The notes under the pieces are model-generated. The model saw only the letters and a program-made list of their open reading frames with translations. It ran no database searches and had not been told where the DNA came from. The position numbers and the translations under genes were made by a program. 64,000 bases of DNA from Candidatus Collierbacteria bacterium GW2011_GWB1_44_6 (GTDB lineage Bacteria > Patescibacteriota > Microgenomatia > UBA1400 > MFAQ01): positions 1 to 64,000 of the forward strand of contig LCJG01000002.1 in NCBI GenBank assembly GCA_000998025.1, given 5' to 3'. Positions 26,381 through 35,303 of the stretch are shown here, piece after piece (the first letter of the stretch is position 1; each line of letters starts with the position of its first letter).

Positions 26381-26949
26381 TTCCTTTTCTTTATATACTT
26401 TGCGGGAGATCCGGCAACTACAGTATATGGTAATACATCTCTGTTTATTACCGAGTTAGCACCGATGACTACTCCATCACCAATTTTTGTTCCTGAGAGA
26501 ATGGTCGTCCCGTTTCCTATCCAAACGTCACTTCCAATTATGATCTTTTTTCTTTCCTTTCCCTGCTTCTTAATGAGGATATTTTTGTCTAAGTAGTTAT
26601 GAGTGAAAGAAACGATTGAAGTGTGGGGGGCTATCCTGACATAGTCTCCAATCTCAATCCCACCATCTCCATCCAGAACACAGTACTCACTAATACCGAC
26701 ATGATTTCCGATGCTTATTCTTTCGGGAAACTTGAAAATCGCTCCCTCCCTTACGGTTAGACCACGGCCTGCCTTCTTAAAAAACGGCGGCAGGCATATC
26801 ATCCTTAAACCGACGCCGATGCTACTTGGAACTCCTCTGAGGATGCCTAGAAACAAGTCTCTCAAGGTATACTTAAAGACAAAGTCAAATAGACTAATCT
26901 TTTCGTTAATTAGAATTATTTTTTCGAACATTTTTCTGAGCGATGACAA
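26377..26949 (-). CDS. Hexapeptide-repeat acetyltransferase (WbbJ/CatB-like)
   Basis: 190 aa left-handed beta-helix enzyme. Repeated I-G-x-x-V/G turns run from about residue 60 to 180. S-F-T-H-N-Y carries the likely catalytic His, V-W-I-G-N-G-T-T-I is the acetyl-CoA-side motif, and A-G-S-P-A-K-Y-I-K is the usual C-terminal end. It would O- or N-acetylate a sugar. The first ATG overlaps the upstream methyltransferase gene by 44 nt. The ATG at 26931 (M-F-E-K-I-I-L) would reduce this to 26 nt and may be the true start. Confidence 0.86.
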   Translation of the reverse strand: MSSLRKMFEKIILINEKISLFDFVFKYTLRDLFLGILRGVPSSIGVGLRMICLPPFFKKAGRGLTVREGAIFKFPERISIGNHVGISEYCVLDGDGGIEIGDYVRIAPHTSIVSFTHNYLDKNILIKKQGKERKKIIIGSDVWIGNGTTILSGTKIGDGVVIGANSVINRDVLPYTVVAGSPAKYIKKRK

Positions 26950-27664
26950 TTAGGCTTAAACCGATGGGCAACATGTTAATTCTACCCTCTATAGTGAGCC
27001 AAATATAGAGAAAACTATTGACTATCCTTGTCATGAATCTCTTTTTGCCTGATCTTGCCGGCCCAGTGAGTTCTTTATTCAATATTTTTTCGCTAATAAG
27101 GTATGGCAAAACTCCAATAAGGTTCCAAAACCGGGAGCTTTTTATAGTGAAGCCACTTGCAGTTATTTTTTCTTCGAGATCCTTTTTTTCATATCTCCGA
27201 TAGTGACCGTAATGTTTATCTCTTTTACCGTACAATAATGGACAGGCGGGCACGCTAACAAATAACGTACCCTTACTCTTTAAGAGAAAGTAACAGCCAT
27301 TAAAGAACTCTCTGTCATTTTTCAAATGTTCAGCCACATCACAGGCAGTTACCAAATCAAAATCATTAACGGTAAGATTAGGCTTGGTAGCATCCATTTT
27401 TATTACTTTTAGATTGTGGATGTTTTTTGCCTTTGACTTAAGTTTCTTGACTACTTTCATCGAGTTGTCGGTAGCGTAGACTACATTGGCTTTCTTGCTT
27501 AGAGCAATTGCCATTTCACCGTTGCCTGACCCTACATCAAGTATTTTGGCACCCTGTTTTACCGGAACGAGGTTAAGTAATGTCTTGAGCCGATAGTCGT
27601 TACTGAAATTTGTTAGTTGGAAATCCTCTACGTGATCTTGCGTTATGTCCCCAAGCCTTACCAT
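26906..27664 (-). CDS. Class I SAM-dependent methyltransferase
   Basis: 252 aa. Motif I K-I-L-D-V-G-S-G-N-G-E, then T-A-C-D-V-A-E-H-L and G-T-L-F-V-S-V-P-A. The stretch K-H-Y-G-H-Y-R-R-Y-E-K-K-D-L-E aligns with the methyltransferases at 9900 and 16713, so this is the third member of one subfamily in the window. The C-terminal 60 residues are hydrophobic and basic. It starts 7 nt inside the end of the TIG-domain gene and continues the same operon. The substrate is probably an envelope glycan. Confidence 0.88.
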   Translation of the reverse strand: MVRLGDITQDHVEDFQLTNFSNDYRLKTLLNLVPVKQGAKILDVGSGNGEMAIALSKKANVVYATDNSMKVVKKLKSKAKNIHNLKVIKMDATKPNLTVNDFDLVTACDVAEHLKNDREFFNGCYFLLKSKGTLFVSVPACPLLYGKRDKHYGHYRRYEKKDLEEKITASGFTIKSSRFWNLIGVLPYLISEKILNKELTGPARSGKKRFMTRIVNSFLYIWLTIEGRINMLPIGLSLIVIAQKNVRKNNSN

Positions 27665-29262
27665 TTGAAGTTGTATTTGAAAAGCACCTTGTTAGATGGA
27701 GGACGGTCCATGGGAACAACTTGGACCAAACCAGACTTCGTAATTTCCGGACTGGTACGGAAAATTACTCTTTCGTCCGACCAATCAATTACATACACTC
27801 CCTGCTCCACTCCATCAATTAGTATTTTACCGACAAAGGGTTTGCCGCGGAAATTTTTTCCGTAGACACTCACATCGGCCCACGCTTCGTTGGTTTCATT
27901 AGGTGAAATGTGGGTAATGCGGCTCTTGTTTTCAAAGTCAAGAGATTTGCGCATGATACTTCCCGAAAAAAGATAAAACAAGGAAACAAGAATAAATAAA
28001 ATGGCAATCTTTCTTTGTGAGAGTTTGTTGAGGTAAAAGTAACCAGCGACAAAAAGAATAAATAAAAGTATTTCCGGTAGGAGCAAAGTATTGACAAATA
28101 TCCGTAGATAATCTGATGGATAAAATGCTTTAAAAACGTCTATTTTGTCAATAATTCTAGTTATGGAAAGAATTAGGATAACTAGAATGCTTATTTGAGG
28201 AAGCGATTTGATGAACAGATTAAGAAATTTTTTGTATCTGACTGTGGAAATTGGTTTGTGAGTTGGTAACTTTTTCACCTTTGCAAAGTTTTGAAAGAAA
28301 GACGTTATTTGCATTTCTTCCCCTACAGAATAGCTTCTTCTGAACAGAGTCGTCAGCGCAGATACCAGAAATATGAAACCATACACAATTGATTTTTCTG
28401 TTGGAATTGTTAGATCCCAGAAAGTTAGACCTATGGTCAGAATAAAGAAGACAGATGCTATGGCAGCGTTAATTCTGCTTTCAAACCTGAAACGGTAAGC
28501 TGTCATACTCCAAAAAAGGAATATCGCTAGCAGAAAAAAGTCGTAGCTTTCTTGGATAACAAAAATGTCGAGTAGACACAAACCAAGGGTCAAACCAACG
28601 TAATAACGGTAGTCAAATTCACTAAGTAGGTGGTATGAGATAAATAGAATTAGAGGTAGGAAGAAAAACAATATCTTGAGACCCATGCCGGACTCACTTA
28701 GTAAATTGTCAATTTTTGAAGCAATGAAGTATTGGAGATGTTTTCTGTTTTGAAGCAACGATAAGCCCGAAAACTCTGACTTTACGATAAAGGTAGTTTT
28801 GGCTTGATCGACGATAATTCCGCTACCGGTACTGCCGGAAACGGACTCCAGTTCAAATTGAAAATTTTTGTTTTTAGAAAAAGCCAGTGTTGGGAAGTTA
28901 AAGCTGTTTAGCTCATGAGAGGAAAAATCTTTAGTGTCGAACGTTTTCTGATATATCCATCCATCATAAGACTCTTGTTTAAGTCGGAAGATAAGTTTGT
29001 CGCTACTAGGATAAAGTCTGTAAAACCGTACATGGATTGAGTTCAAGTAGTTATATTTTGACAAGAAACTTCCTTTTACAATATCTCCTTGCAACAACTC
29101 ACTATCCCGGGGAATTACCAGTTGCTCTGGTTTTCCTTTCAAATAAAGACTTAGAAATCCATTGTCTTCTTTTTCTAGAAAATATACTGTTGAGACAATG
29201 CCAGTAAAAAAGAAGAGAGCAGAAACTACAAATATGTTTTTAAAAATAAAATTGAATTTCAC
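27658..29262 (-). CDS. Polytopic membrane protein with N-terminal beta domain and C-terminal IPT/TIG-like domain
   Basis: 534 aa from the GTG at 29262, which overlaps the upstream TGA in a GTGA. A longer reading from 29367 would overlap that gene by 109 nt and is unlikely. Order: N-terminal membrane segment, an outer beta-rich region (about residues 30-165), about 10 membrane segments, then a C-terminal outer domain with I-T-H-I-S-P-N-E, V-Y-G-K-N-F and I-D-W-S-D-E-R-V-I-F, the usual strands of an IPT/TIG immunoglobulin-like fold. No enzyme motif is seen. It may be an envelope-anchored partner of the neighbouring GT-C protein (inference). Confidence 0.75.
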   Translation of the reverse strand: MKFNFIFKNIFVVSALFFFTGIVSTVYFLEKEDNGFLSLYLKGKPEQLVIPRDSELLQGDIVKGSFLSKYNYLNSIHVRFYRLYPSSDKLIFRLKQESYDGWIYQKTFDTKDFSSHELNSFNFPTLAFSKNKNFQFELESVSGSTGSGIIVDQAKTTFIVKSEFSGLSLLQNRKHLQYFIASKIDNLLSESGMGLKILFFFLPLILFISYHLLSEFDYRYYVGLTLGLCLLDIFVIQESYDFFLLAIFLFWSMTAYRFRFESRINAAIASVFFILTIGLTFWDLTIPTEKSIVYGFIFLVSALTTLFRRSYSVGEEMQITSFFQNFAKVKKLPTHKPISTVRYKKFLNLFIKSLPQISILVILILSITRIIDKIDVFKAFYPSDYLRIFVNTLLLPEILLFILFVAGYFYLNKLSQRKIAILFILVSLFYLFSGSIMRKSLDFENKSRITHISPNETNEAWADVSVYGKNFRGKPFVGKILIDGVEQGVYVIDWSDERVIFRTSPEITKSGLVQVVPMDRPPSNKVLFKYNFKW

Positions 29263-31616
29263 TTTTTCCTGATAGTTTTTATTAATCCGGGAAGACCACC
29301 CAGTAAGCAGACTAGAATGGTTATCCCAGAGGCAATCATTCCCATAAAAAAGAGTCTTTGCGGCCAATAATCGATGGTGAGAGAAATATTGACCGTACCG
29401 TCCGCGTTGGTGCTGCAGACGGAGGGATCAGTTTTGCAGATTTTTTCAGTCTCCATTAACCATCCATTGGCATAACCATTGGCTGTAAAATGCCTATCTT
29501 CTTGAATTACTGGCGTTCGAAACCAAGTATCCCAAAAATTATTTCTTAGATTTTTGTATTCTTGAATAGTCCCTCTGTGAGACTGTTCATCATCAGTGGT
29601 ATTATTAAAAAATTCTCTTTTGCCAGCATATATCTTCCACTTTGGGTGGAAGTTTTCATTGAAGACTAATATAAATTTATCTCCGGCATTTTTGATTATT
29701 AACGTGTAAGTTGTTGGATTGTTTTTGTTAAAAATAAGTTTTACATTTGAATAGTTAGCGCCTGGAAGCCACTCCTTGTAATCAATTTCTTTCTCAGAAC
29801 TTGAAACAATTAGTAGGTTTTTGGGGTTGTTTACCTTTCCGAGAGAGGGACACAGAGTACTAGCTAGTGATGGATCTATAAACTTTAATCCACCCAAGTA
29901 TGGTGTCGAGGTGCTGCTTGCGTCGACTATCTCTTCCGGTAGGTAGATTCTGGGATAGTAATTGTTTTTATTTATTTCAAAGAGATCAAATACTTCATCC
30001 GAGTGCACAGTTTTTCCGATTAGTTTAGACTCACAGATTACCGAAAAAAAAGAATCTTTTTGAATCAATACGTGACTGACGTTATTTAAAAATAGCGAAG
30101 AACTATCCTGATTAGTTTCTACCCCGGATCCCAGGTTTTCCAAACTCAATCCGGATTGGTCAGGTCTAAAAATTGTTTCTTTTGCTGAAATCCAATAAAG
30201 AGGGTCGGCACCCATGTAACCCCAAGTTTTTGTCACATATCCATTGGGAAAGGGAAGTTCAAGAACTTTGGCCGCCTCCTTTAGGCCATCTAACTTCACC
30301 TGCAATGTGAAGTATTCATCTGGAATTTTGAACCCCCTACGGTCGTTCTCAGAGATAGTGGTATTGAAGTACTTATCTCCTTTAATAATGGGGTAAAAAA
30401 TAACTAAGTGAATAAGAACTATAGCTGGAAATATTTTTTTCAAACCGTAGCGCTTTACAATGTCAGCTATAGAAATTGCTAGTAGGAGCGAGTAAAGTAT
30501 GACAGCCCCAGAAGCAATCGATGATGTAGTTCGAAATACTCTTAGTAGAGGGATATAAACCATTGCCTGGGTATATAAATAGCCAAATGGCGGGTTTGGA
30601 CCCTTTGCAATGAATATAATTAGAAGAGAAAATAATAATAGGATCAATTTTTTGTGATTTTTTACCTTGTCGATAAACACCCCTAGGCATAGAACTAACC
30701 ACAGAAGAAGTGTCCAGATAACGAACATAGTGCTCGTGAGGTACTTACTGATATGTGGATAAATTAGGACGATGGAATAGTTGAAGAAGCGCGAAATATA
30801 TAAAAGAGAGGCACTTCCCAGGTCTGCTTTTCCGCCATGAGAAGAGACGTTAGAGGAAAAATTTCGAACCACTCCAAACAAGGTGCTATATATGTAAGGA
30901 ATGATAGTAAAAGCATTAATTAATAGAGATATTGCGGCTAAGGCGATCAACCTTAAGAAGAGAGATAGATAAGAGAGCTCCTTCGGTTTTGAGATCAAGA
31001 CGACCGCCAGAGCAGACAGCGGAAATATTAGTAGTATTTTGGGTTGAGGAAGGTCAATAAAGAAAAAAAGGTTAAGACATATCGCAAAAAGAATGGCAAA
31101 CGTTAGGTTTTTCGACTTCACAAATTTGACAAGGAAATAAAGACAGACAGGGAACCCGTATAGTGGTAGATAAGCTGTAACGAGCAAAAAGTAAATAGGA
31201 TTAAGGATGAAAAACATGGCACTCAAATAAGCCCACTTTTTGTGGTATTCCGGGAATATTTCCCGAAACAGTAAATATGTAAACACGAAACCAGTCGTAA
31301 ACAGGAGAACAATAAGAATTTTTAAGGTTAAGAAGCTAGGAATCTTTATAAGGTTTAGAAAGCCATAAAACCAGTACCAAAATACGTGCAAATACTCTAA
31401 AGATTCTCCATATGAGTTCCACATGAACATCTTGTCAGAAATGTTCATGCGGTACATGGGATACATGACATCCCCGCCGATATAGTAATTTTTGTCAGCA
31501 ATGGAAAACAGGAAAGTGGCTATACCTGCAATAGAAATTATTATCGGCCAGTGTCTTTGGAGTAGGCGTACGACTTTACCAATTATGAGTTTTTTTGAGT
31601 ATATAAGAAGACTGCA
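29259..31616 (-). CDS. Very large GT-C membrane protein (AftD/YfhO-like layout)
   Basis: About 785 aa. The first ATG in many gene calls would be 31466, but the frame stays open upstream and encodes a hydrophobic segment (W-P-I-I-I-S-I-A-G-I-A-T-F-L-F) followed by Y-Y-I-G-G-D-V-M-Y-P. This is the expected first helix and catalytic loop of large GT-C proteins. The ATG at 31616 restores it at the cost of a 34-nt overlap with the upstream methyltransferase. About 12 membrane segments are followed by an outer domain of some 270 residues and a last membrane segment near the C-terminus. The G-G-D loop resembles AftD-like arabinofuranosyltransferases. The substrate is unknown. Confidence 0.74.
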   Translation of the reverse strand, partial: CSLLIYSKKLIIGKVVRLLQRHWPIIISIAGIATFLFSIADKNYYIGGDVMYPMYRMNISDKMFMWNSYGESLEYLHVFWYWFYGFLNLIKIPSFLTLKILIVLLFTTGFVFTYLLFREIFPEYHKKWAYLSAMFFILNPIYFLLVTAYLPLYGFPVCLYFLVKFVKSKNLTFAILFAICLNLFFFIDLPQPKILLIFPLSALAVVLISKPKELSYLSLFLRLIALAAISLLINAFTIIPYIYSTLFGVVRNFSSNVSSHGGKADLGSASLLYISRFFNYSIVLIYPHISKYLTSTMFVIWTLLLWLVLCLGVFIDKVKNHKKLILLLFSLLIIFIAKGPNPPFGYLYTQAMVYIPLLRVFRTTSSIASGAVILYSLLLAISIADIVKRYGLKKIFPAIVLIHLVIFYPIIKGDKYFNTTISENDRRGFKIPDEYFTLQVKLDGLKEAAKVLELPFPNGYVTKTWGYMGADPLYWISAKETIFRPDQSGLSLENLGSGVETNQDSSSLFLNNVSHVLIQKDSFFSVICESKLIGKTVHSDEVFDLFEINKNNYYPRIYLPEEIVDASSTSTPYLGGLKFIDPSLASTLCPSLGKVNNPKNLLIVSSSEKEIDYKEWLPGANYSNVKLIFNKNNPTTYTLIIKNAGDKFILVFNENFHPKWKIYAGKREFFNNTTDDEQSHRGTIQEYKNLRNNFWDTWFRTPVIQEDRHFTANGYANGWLMETEKICKTDPSVCSTNADGTVNISLTIDYWPQRLFFMGMIASGITILVCLLGGLPGLIKTIRKK

Positions 31617-32392
31617 TAAAAGCTGGGCGATAGAAACGGCAAGCTTTTTACCACGTTTCGGACCAGGTTGACCATGTACGGAACCTTGGACAAAGCACCA
31701 AGTTGCGCAGATATGCGGTTAGGAGTAACCGGAGGGTACATTCGTATTCCTTCGGTAAGCCCATACGTGTACATTGTTTTTTTTAACCTGTTTGGGTTTG
31801 TTAAATTAACGTGAACTTTTTTTTCTTCATTTTCCGCCCTTATTACTTCACTCAGCGTTGAATTCCTCATTATGACGTTTATTAGGTTCAAAATTGGCCG
31901 GATAAACTTTAGATAAATATTGTTGTCTGTGTGAATGACGACTTGGAGATTATTACTCCAAGACTGGAATGATTTGAGGACTTTTCTTATTTCAGAATCA
32001 TACATGTGCTCAACCACATCACATAGATATACTGCTCTAATATTTTTCAGTTTTGGAAGATGGTTATTATTAGCACAGAGAAATTCAATCTTCATTGCTC
32101 CGTACTTCTTTTCATATTTCTTTTGCCTATCCCGGCATATGTCGACTGCCGCCTTGGAATAATCTATGCCTACAACCCTACAGCGGTATTTTTTCCAAAG
32201 CATAAATGAAAGGTTCCCATTACCACAGCCAAAGTCAACTACAGTATTTTCGGGAGTTAATTTAACCAAGGAAACCATTTCTTTGTAATATTCTTTTGAA
32301 AGATTCTCTTCTAAAGTATCGGCTGAGTTGTCTTGCCCATATACTCTATTGAAAAAGTCTTTGTCGTATAGTCTTGAACTTACCTGTTTCAT
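31583..32392 (-). CDS. Class I SAM-dependent methyltransferase
   Basis: 269 aa. Motif I is V-V-D-F-G-C-G-N-G-N, with D-Y-S-K-A-A-V-D following and L-C-D-V-V-E-H-M at motif II. It differs from the H-Y-R-R-Y subfamily elsewhere in the window. The C-terminal region (P-N-R-L-K-K-T-M-Y-T-Y-G) is moderately hydrophobic. The likely substrate is a sugar or lipid carrier, judged from the GT-C gene downstream and GT4 gene upstream. The start codon is 2 nt after the upstream stop. Confidence 0.86.
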   Translation of the reverse strand: MKQVSSRLYDKDFFNRVYGQDNSADTLEENLSKEYYKEMVSLVKLTPENTVVDFGCGNGNLSFMLWKKYRCRVVGIDYSKAAVDICRDRQKKYEKKYGAMKIEFLCANNNHLPKLKNIRAVYLCDVVEHMYDSEIRKVLKSFQSWSNNLQVVIHTDNNIYLKFIRPILNLINVIMRNSTLSEVIRAENEEKKVHVNLTNPNRLKKTMYTYGLTEGIRMYPPVTPNRISAQLGALSKVPYMVNLVRNVVKSLPFLSPSFYAVFLYTQKNS

Positions 32393-32394
32393 AA

Positions 32395-33558
32395 TTATGT
32401 GAAGTTAGATATCAAACGGCTTTCTTTTTCGACTATTAAATTCCAATCATGTTTTTTTGCCATTTTCTTTCCTTCAGTATTTGTAAACTTATTATCACGG
32501 AATAACTTGATGACAGCGCTGGCCACAGATTGAATATCACCTGTTTTGTGCATTGAAACCTGTTTGTCCGTATAAAGTTGCTTAAAGATCGGTAGGCTAT
32601 AGGTGAAACACTGCCTACCGAGAGCAACCGCCTCTAATAATGCTACACCAAAACTTTCGTCATAACTCAGAAACCAAAACGATTTTGTGTTTCCGAGATA
32701 GCTGTATTTTTCAACCCCAGACTGATATCCAAGAAATTTGATATTATTTTCAAGTCCCGTTTGGATTATTTGCTCTTTAAAAGCCTCCTCGGTTTTTTTG
32801 TCGCCACTTCCCATAATACTCAGGGTAAATTTTGGATGATCTCTTTTCACGATCTCTAGAACTTTCAACAGGTCAAAGATACCTTTACTCTCGTTTAGTC
32901 GCCCCATGAACAAACCGTCTGACCTGTATTTATTACCTTTTTTTATTTTCTTTATTAATTCGCTTTCAACACCGTTTCCCGTGACGGCAATATGTTTCTC
33001 GGACAACCCTCTTCTAATTAGATATCTTTTTAGATATGTGGTGACAGTAAATATACAATCAGCCTGTGATAACAACGGGATGCTTATCTGAAAAAATAGC
33101 CAAGCTAATAAACGTATCAGTGTATTTCCCCGTCCAAAAATGGGTACTGTATTGTCAAAAACGGTACACCAAACCACTTTTTTATTTGTCAATTTGTAGA
33201 CAAAAGGCACAATAATAAAATCTAGCACAGAAGAAAATGAGTATATTATGTCGGGTGAAATTTTAGAAATCTCCTTGTTTTCTCCCAGCGAGAGAATATT
33301 TTGGCGAATGGCATATAGGAGGTAAGAGATTTTTGACTTATTTATTTTGGGTTTAGAGAAAGCGCCATGGTGCTTGTTGTCATAACTGTATACATCACCG
33401 ATGGTTTTAATCTCATTAATATAATTTCCTCCATGAATATAGGTCTTATAGCCAAGCTTTTGATACTCTTTTATTTTTATTAGCCAGATTATTTGAATAC
33501 CTTGATTGCCTAGGTTTGGAATAATGAAAATAATTATTGGGGGTTGGCCGTTGCTCAT
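32395..33558 (-). CDS. GT4 family glycosyltransferase
   Basis: 387 aa from the ATG at 33558, which overlaps the upstream gene's TGA in an ATGA and gives M-S-N-G-Q-P-P-I-I-I-F-I-I-P-N-L-G-N-Q-G. The ATG at 33606 would run 52 nt into the preceding gene. It is a GT-B fold enzyme with V-T-G-N-G-V-E, F-M-G-R-L-N-E-S-K-G and F-L-G-Y-Q. The family E-x7-E site reads Y-D-E-S-F-G-V-A-L-L-E-A. It would add a sugar from a nucleotide donor at the inner membrane face. Confidence 0.88.
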   Translation of the reverse strand: MSNGQPPIIIFIIPNLGNQGIQIIWLIKIKEYQKLGYKTYIHGGNYINEIKTIGDVYSYDNKHHGAFSKPKINKSKISYLLYAIRQNILSLGENKEISKISPDIIYSFSSVLDFIIVPFVYKLTNKKVVWCTVFDNTVPIFGRGNTLIRLLAWLFFQISIPLLSQADCIFTVTTYLKRYLIRRGLSEKHIAVTGNGVESELIKKIKKGNKYRSDGLFMGRLNESKGIFDLLKVLEIVKRDHPKFTLSIMGSGDKKTEEAFKEQIIQTGLENNIKFLGYQSGVEKYSYLGNTKSFWFLSYDESFGVALLEAVALGRQCFTYSLPIFKQLYTDKQVSMHKTGDIQSVASAVIKLFRDNKFTNTEGKKMAKKHDWNLIVEKESRLISNFT

Positions 33559-34703
33559 ATAACTTTGTCGAGTATGTGTAGTAGTCTTCCAGCGGTTTTT
33601 GCCCAACTAAACTCCTTAACTTTCTCAAGACCTTTTTTTATCAACTCTGAGCGAAGTGTGTGGTCGTTGTCGATCTGATGCATAGCATCACTAATCTGAT
33701 TGGTATCAAGTGGATCTACCAAAATACCCGATGCACCAACGACCTCTGGTAAACTCGACGTGTTGGAAGCGATAACGGGACACTTGTTCTGCATGGCTTC
33801 TAGTACCGGAAGGCCAAAACCCTCGTAATAAGAACAATAGACAAAGGCGATTGCTTTCGTGTATAAGGCCATCAGTTCGGTTTTGGTAATATATCTGCCT
33901 GTCAGGATTACCTTGCCTGCATGTTTGGTCTTTTTTAGAAGAGCACCAATGTAGTCAATCATTTCAGGGTCCTTGACGACAATTACTAGCTTGGCGTCCT
34001 TCTTTGTTTCACAGAATATGTCAAAAGCCTTGAGAGCTGAATCCACATTTTTTCGAATAGAAGTGCCGGCCGTGAGGAAATATTTATCTTCTTCGTTTAG
34101 GTGAATCTTTTTTAGTATTCGCCAAATTTGAGATTCCGTAATATGTGAAGATTTTCCCGTGTCTTCGTCTACCCCCAGCGGAATAGTGGTTATCTTGGCT
34201 TTGTCAAGTTTAAATAGCCTCCTTAAATCTTTTTTTGTATTATCTGAAATAGTGATGATTTGGTCAGCCCTTTTTAAGCTTGGTGACAGAACGAGGTCAT
34301 AGTATAACTTCAACTGCCTTGTAGTTGTTTCTGGCACGATAAAGGTGCAGAGATCAAGCACTCCGACTACGTATTTGACATCTTTTTTTCTAAACAAAGG
34401 TAAAATGTTTACGGGACTAAAATATACCCCTACTCCACCCATGGCTTTCAAAACATACAGGTGGTCAAAGAGTATCTCGGTGAATATGTTTCGATGGCCA
34501 GGTATATTTTCCAAACTGACATTTTTGTTTGCCAAGAGGTCCTCGATGTATTCGTTTTTTCCGTCATAAGAAAACACGGCCACTCTGAATTCTGTTTTTG
34601 GAGAGGCTTGAACCAGAGCTTTGACTAGGTTGTAGACGTAGCTTTGTACGCCGGTATAAGGATTCTGAAGCAACCGCAAATTAATTAGAATTGTTTTATT
34701 CAC
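33555..34703 (-). CDS. GT4 family glycosyltransferase
   Basis: 382 aa from a GTG at 34703 that overlaps the upstream methyltransferase stop as GTGA and gives the normal opening N-K-T-I-L-I-N-L-R-L-L. The ATG at 34721 would overlap by 22 nt. T-A-G-T-S-I-R-K-N marks the donor domain, Y-C-S-Y-Y-E-G-F-G-L-P-V-L-E the E-x7-E motif, and S-N-T-S-S-L-P-E-V-V-G the end of the site. It resembles the GT4 proteins at 4866 and 48283. Confidence 0.9.
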   Translation of the reverse strand: MNKTILINLRLLQNPYTGVQSYVYNLVKALVQASPKTEFRVAVFSYDGKNEYIEDLLANKNVSLENIPGHRNIFTEILFDHLYVLKAMGGVGVYFSPVNILPLFRKKDVKYVVGVLDLCTFIVPETTTRQLKLYYDLVLSPSLKRADQIITISDNTKKDLRRLFKLDKAKITTIPLGVDEDTGKSSHITESQIWRILKKIHLNEEDKYFLTAGTSIRKNVDSALKAFDIFCETKKDAKLVIVVKDPEMIDYIGALLKKTKHAGKVILTGRYITKTELMALYTKAIAFVYCSYYEGFGLPVLEAMQNKCPVIASNTSSLPEVVGASGILVDPLDTNQISDAMHQIDNDHTLRSELIKKGLEKVKEFSWAKTAGRLLHILDKVI

Positions 34704-35302
34704 CTTTGGCCGACTATCCATATTTGACCACCCAGACCGAGTTTGTTTATGAAGCTTTGAATGAATAGTGGGAGGGGGTGAAAGGGGGCAAAGCTCTTGG
34801 TAATCTTAAAATTGTTGGTACTCAAAATAAATTCGAGATTAGGAATGGTGAAGAGGTACTTATGAGTCTTGTCACTATAGCCGTGCCATTTGTTTTTTTC
34901 GACATACCTACCAAAGGAGTTTAGATTTGGGGTGGTGATTATGAGTTTTCCTCCCTTTTTTAACATGGAGTAGCATTTTTCCACAAATTTTGAAGGACTA
35001 TCAAGATGTTCGATGACATCGAAAGCGGTAATTAGGTCAAATTTCACAGTAGGGAAAGGAGTAGTACTGGAGTTTAGGTCAAATACTTTTAATCTGGCTT
35101 TGGTGTTCGTTTTTGCTTTTTTTAGCCATGCACTAGAGATGTCAACTCCGTATGTTTTCATACCATAGGCGTCACATTTTTTTAAAAAATTGCCGGTGGC
35201 ACAGCCGATGTCCAGAACTTTCTGTCCTTTTTTAAAACCTTCTGCAAGCACAGCCCCAGGGAAATAGATCTTGGATATCAGATCTTCTCTTTTTATGACC
35301 AT
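34700..35302 (-). CDS. Class I SAM-dependent methyltransferase
   Basis: 200 aa, a short single-domain enzyme. Motif I K-V-L-D-I-G-C-A-T-G-N, then A-F-D-V-I-E-H-L-D-S-P and G-G-K-L-I-I-T-T-P-N-L-N-S-F-G. The last form is common in methyltransferases of glycan clusters. It carries no membrane segment. It is adjacent (1 nt) to another methyltransferase gene upstream and overlaps a GT4 gene downstream by 4 nt, so a tandem methyltransferase pair serves this part of the operon. Confidence 0.88.
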   Translation of the reverse strand: MVIKREDLISKIYFPGAVLAEGFKKGQKVLDIGCATGNFLKKCDAYGMKTYGVDISSAWLKKAKTNTKARLKVFDLNSSTTPFPTVKFDLITAFDVIEHLDSPSKFVEKCYSMLKKGGKLIITTPNLNSFGRYVEKNKWHGYSDKTHKYLFTIPNLEFILSTNNFKITKSFAPFHPLPLFIQSFINKLGLGGQIWIVGQR

Positions 35303-35303
35303 T

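Noticed and set aside
29263..29367. Longer N-terminus for the TIG-domain protein
   Set aside because: It would overlap the upstream gene by 109 nt and adds a polar segment with no family support. The GTGA start at 29262 is cleaner.
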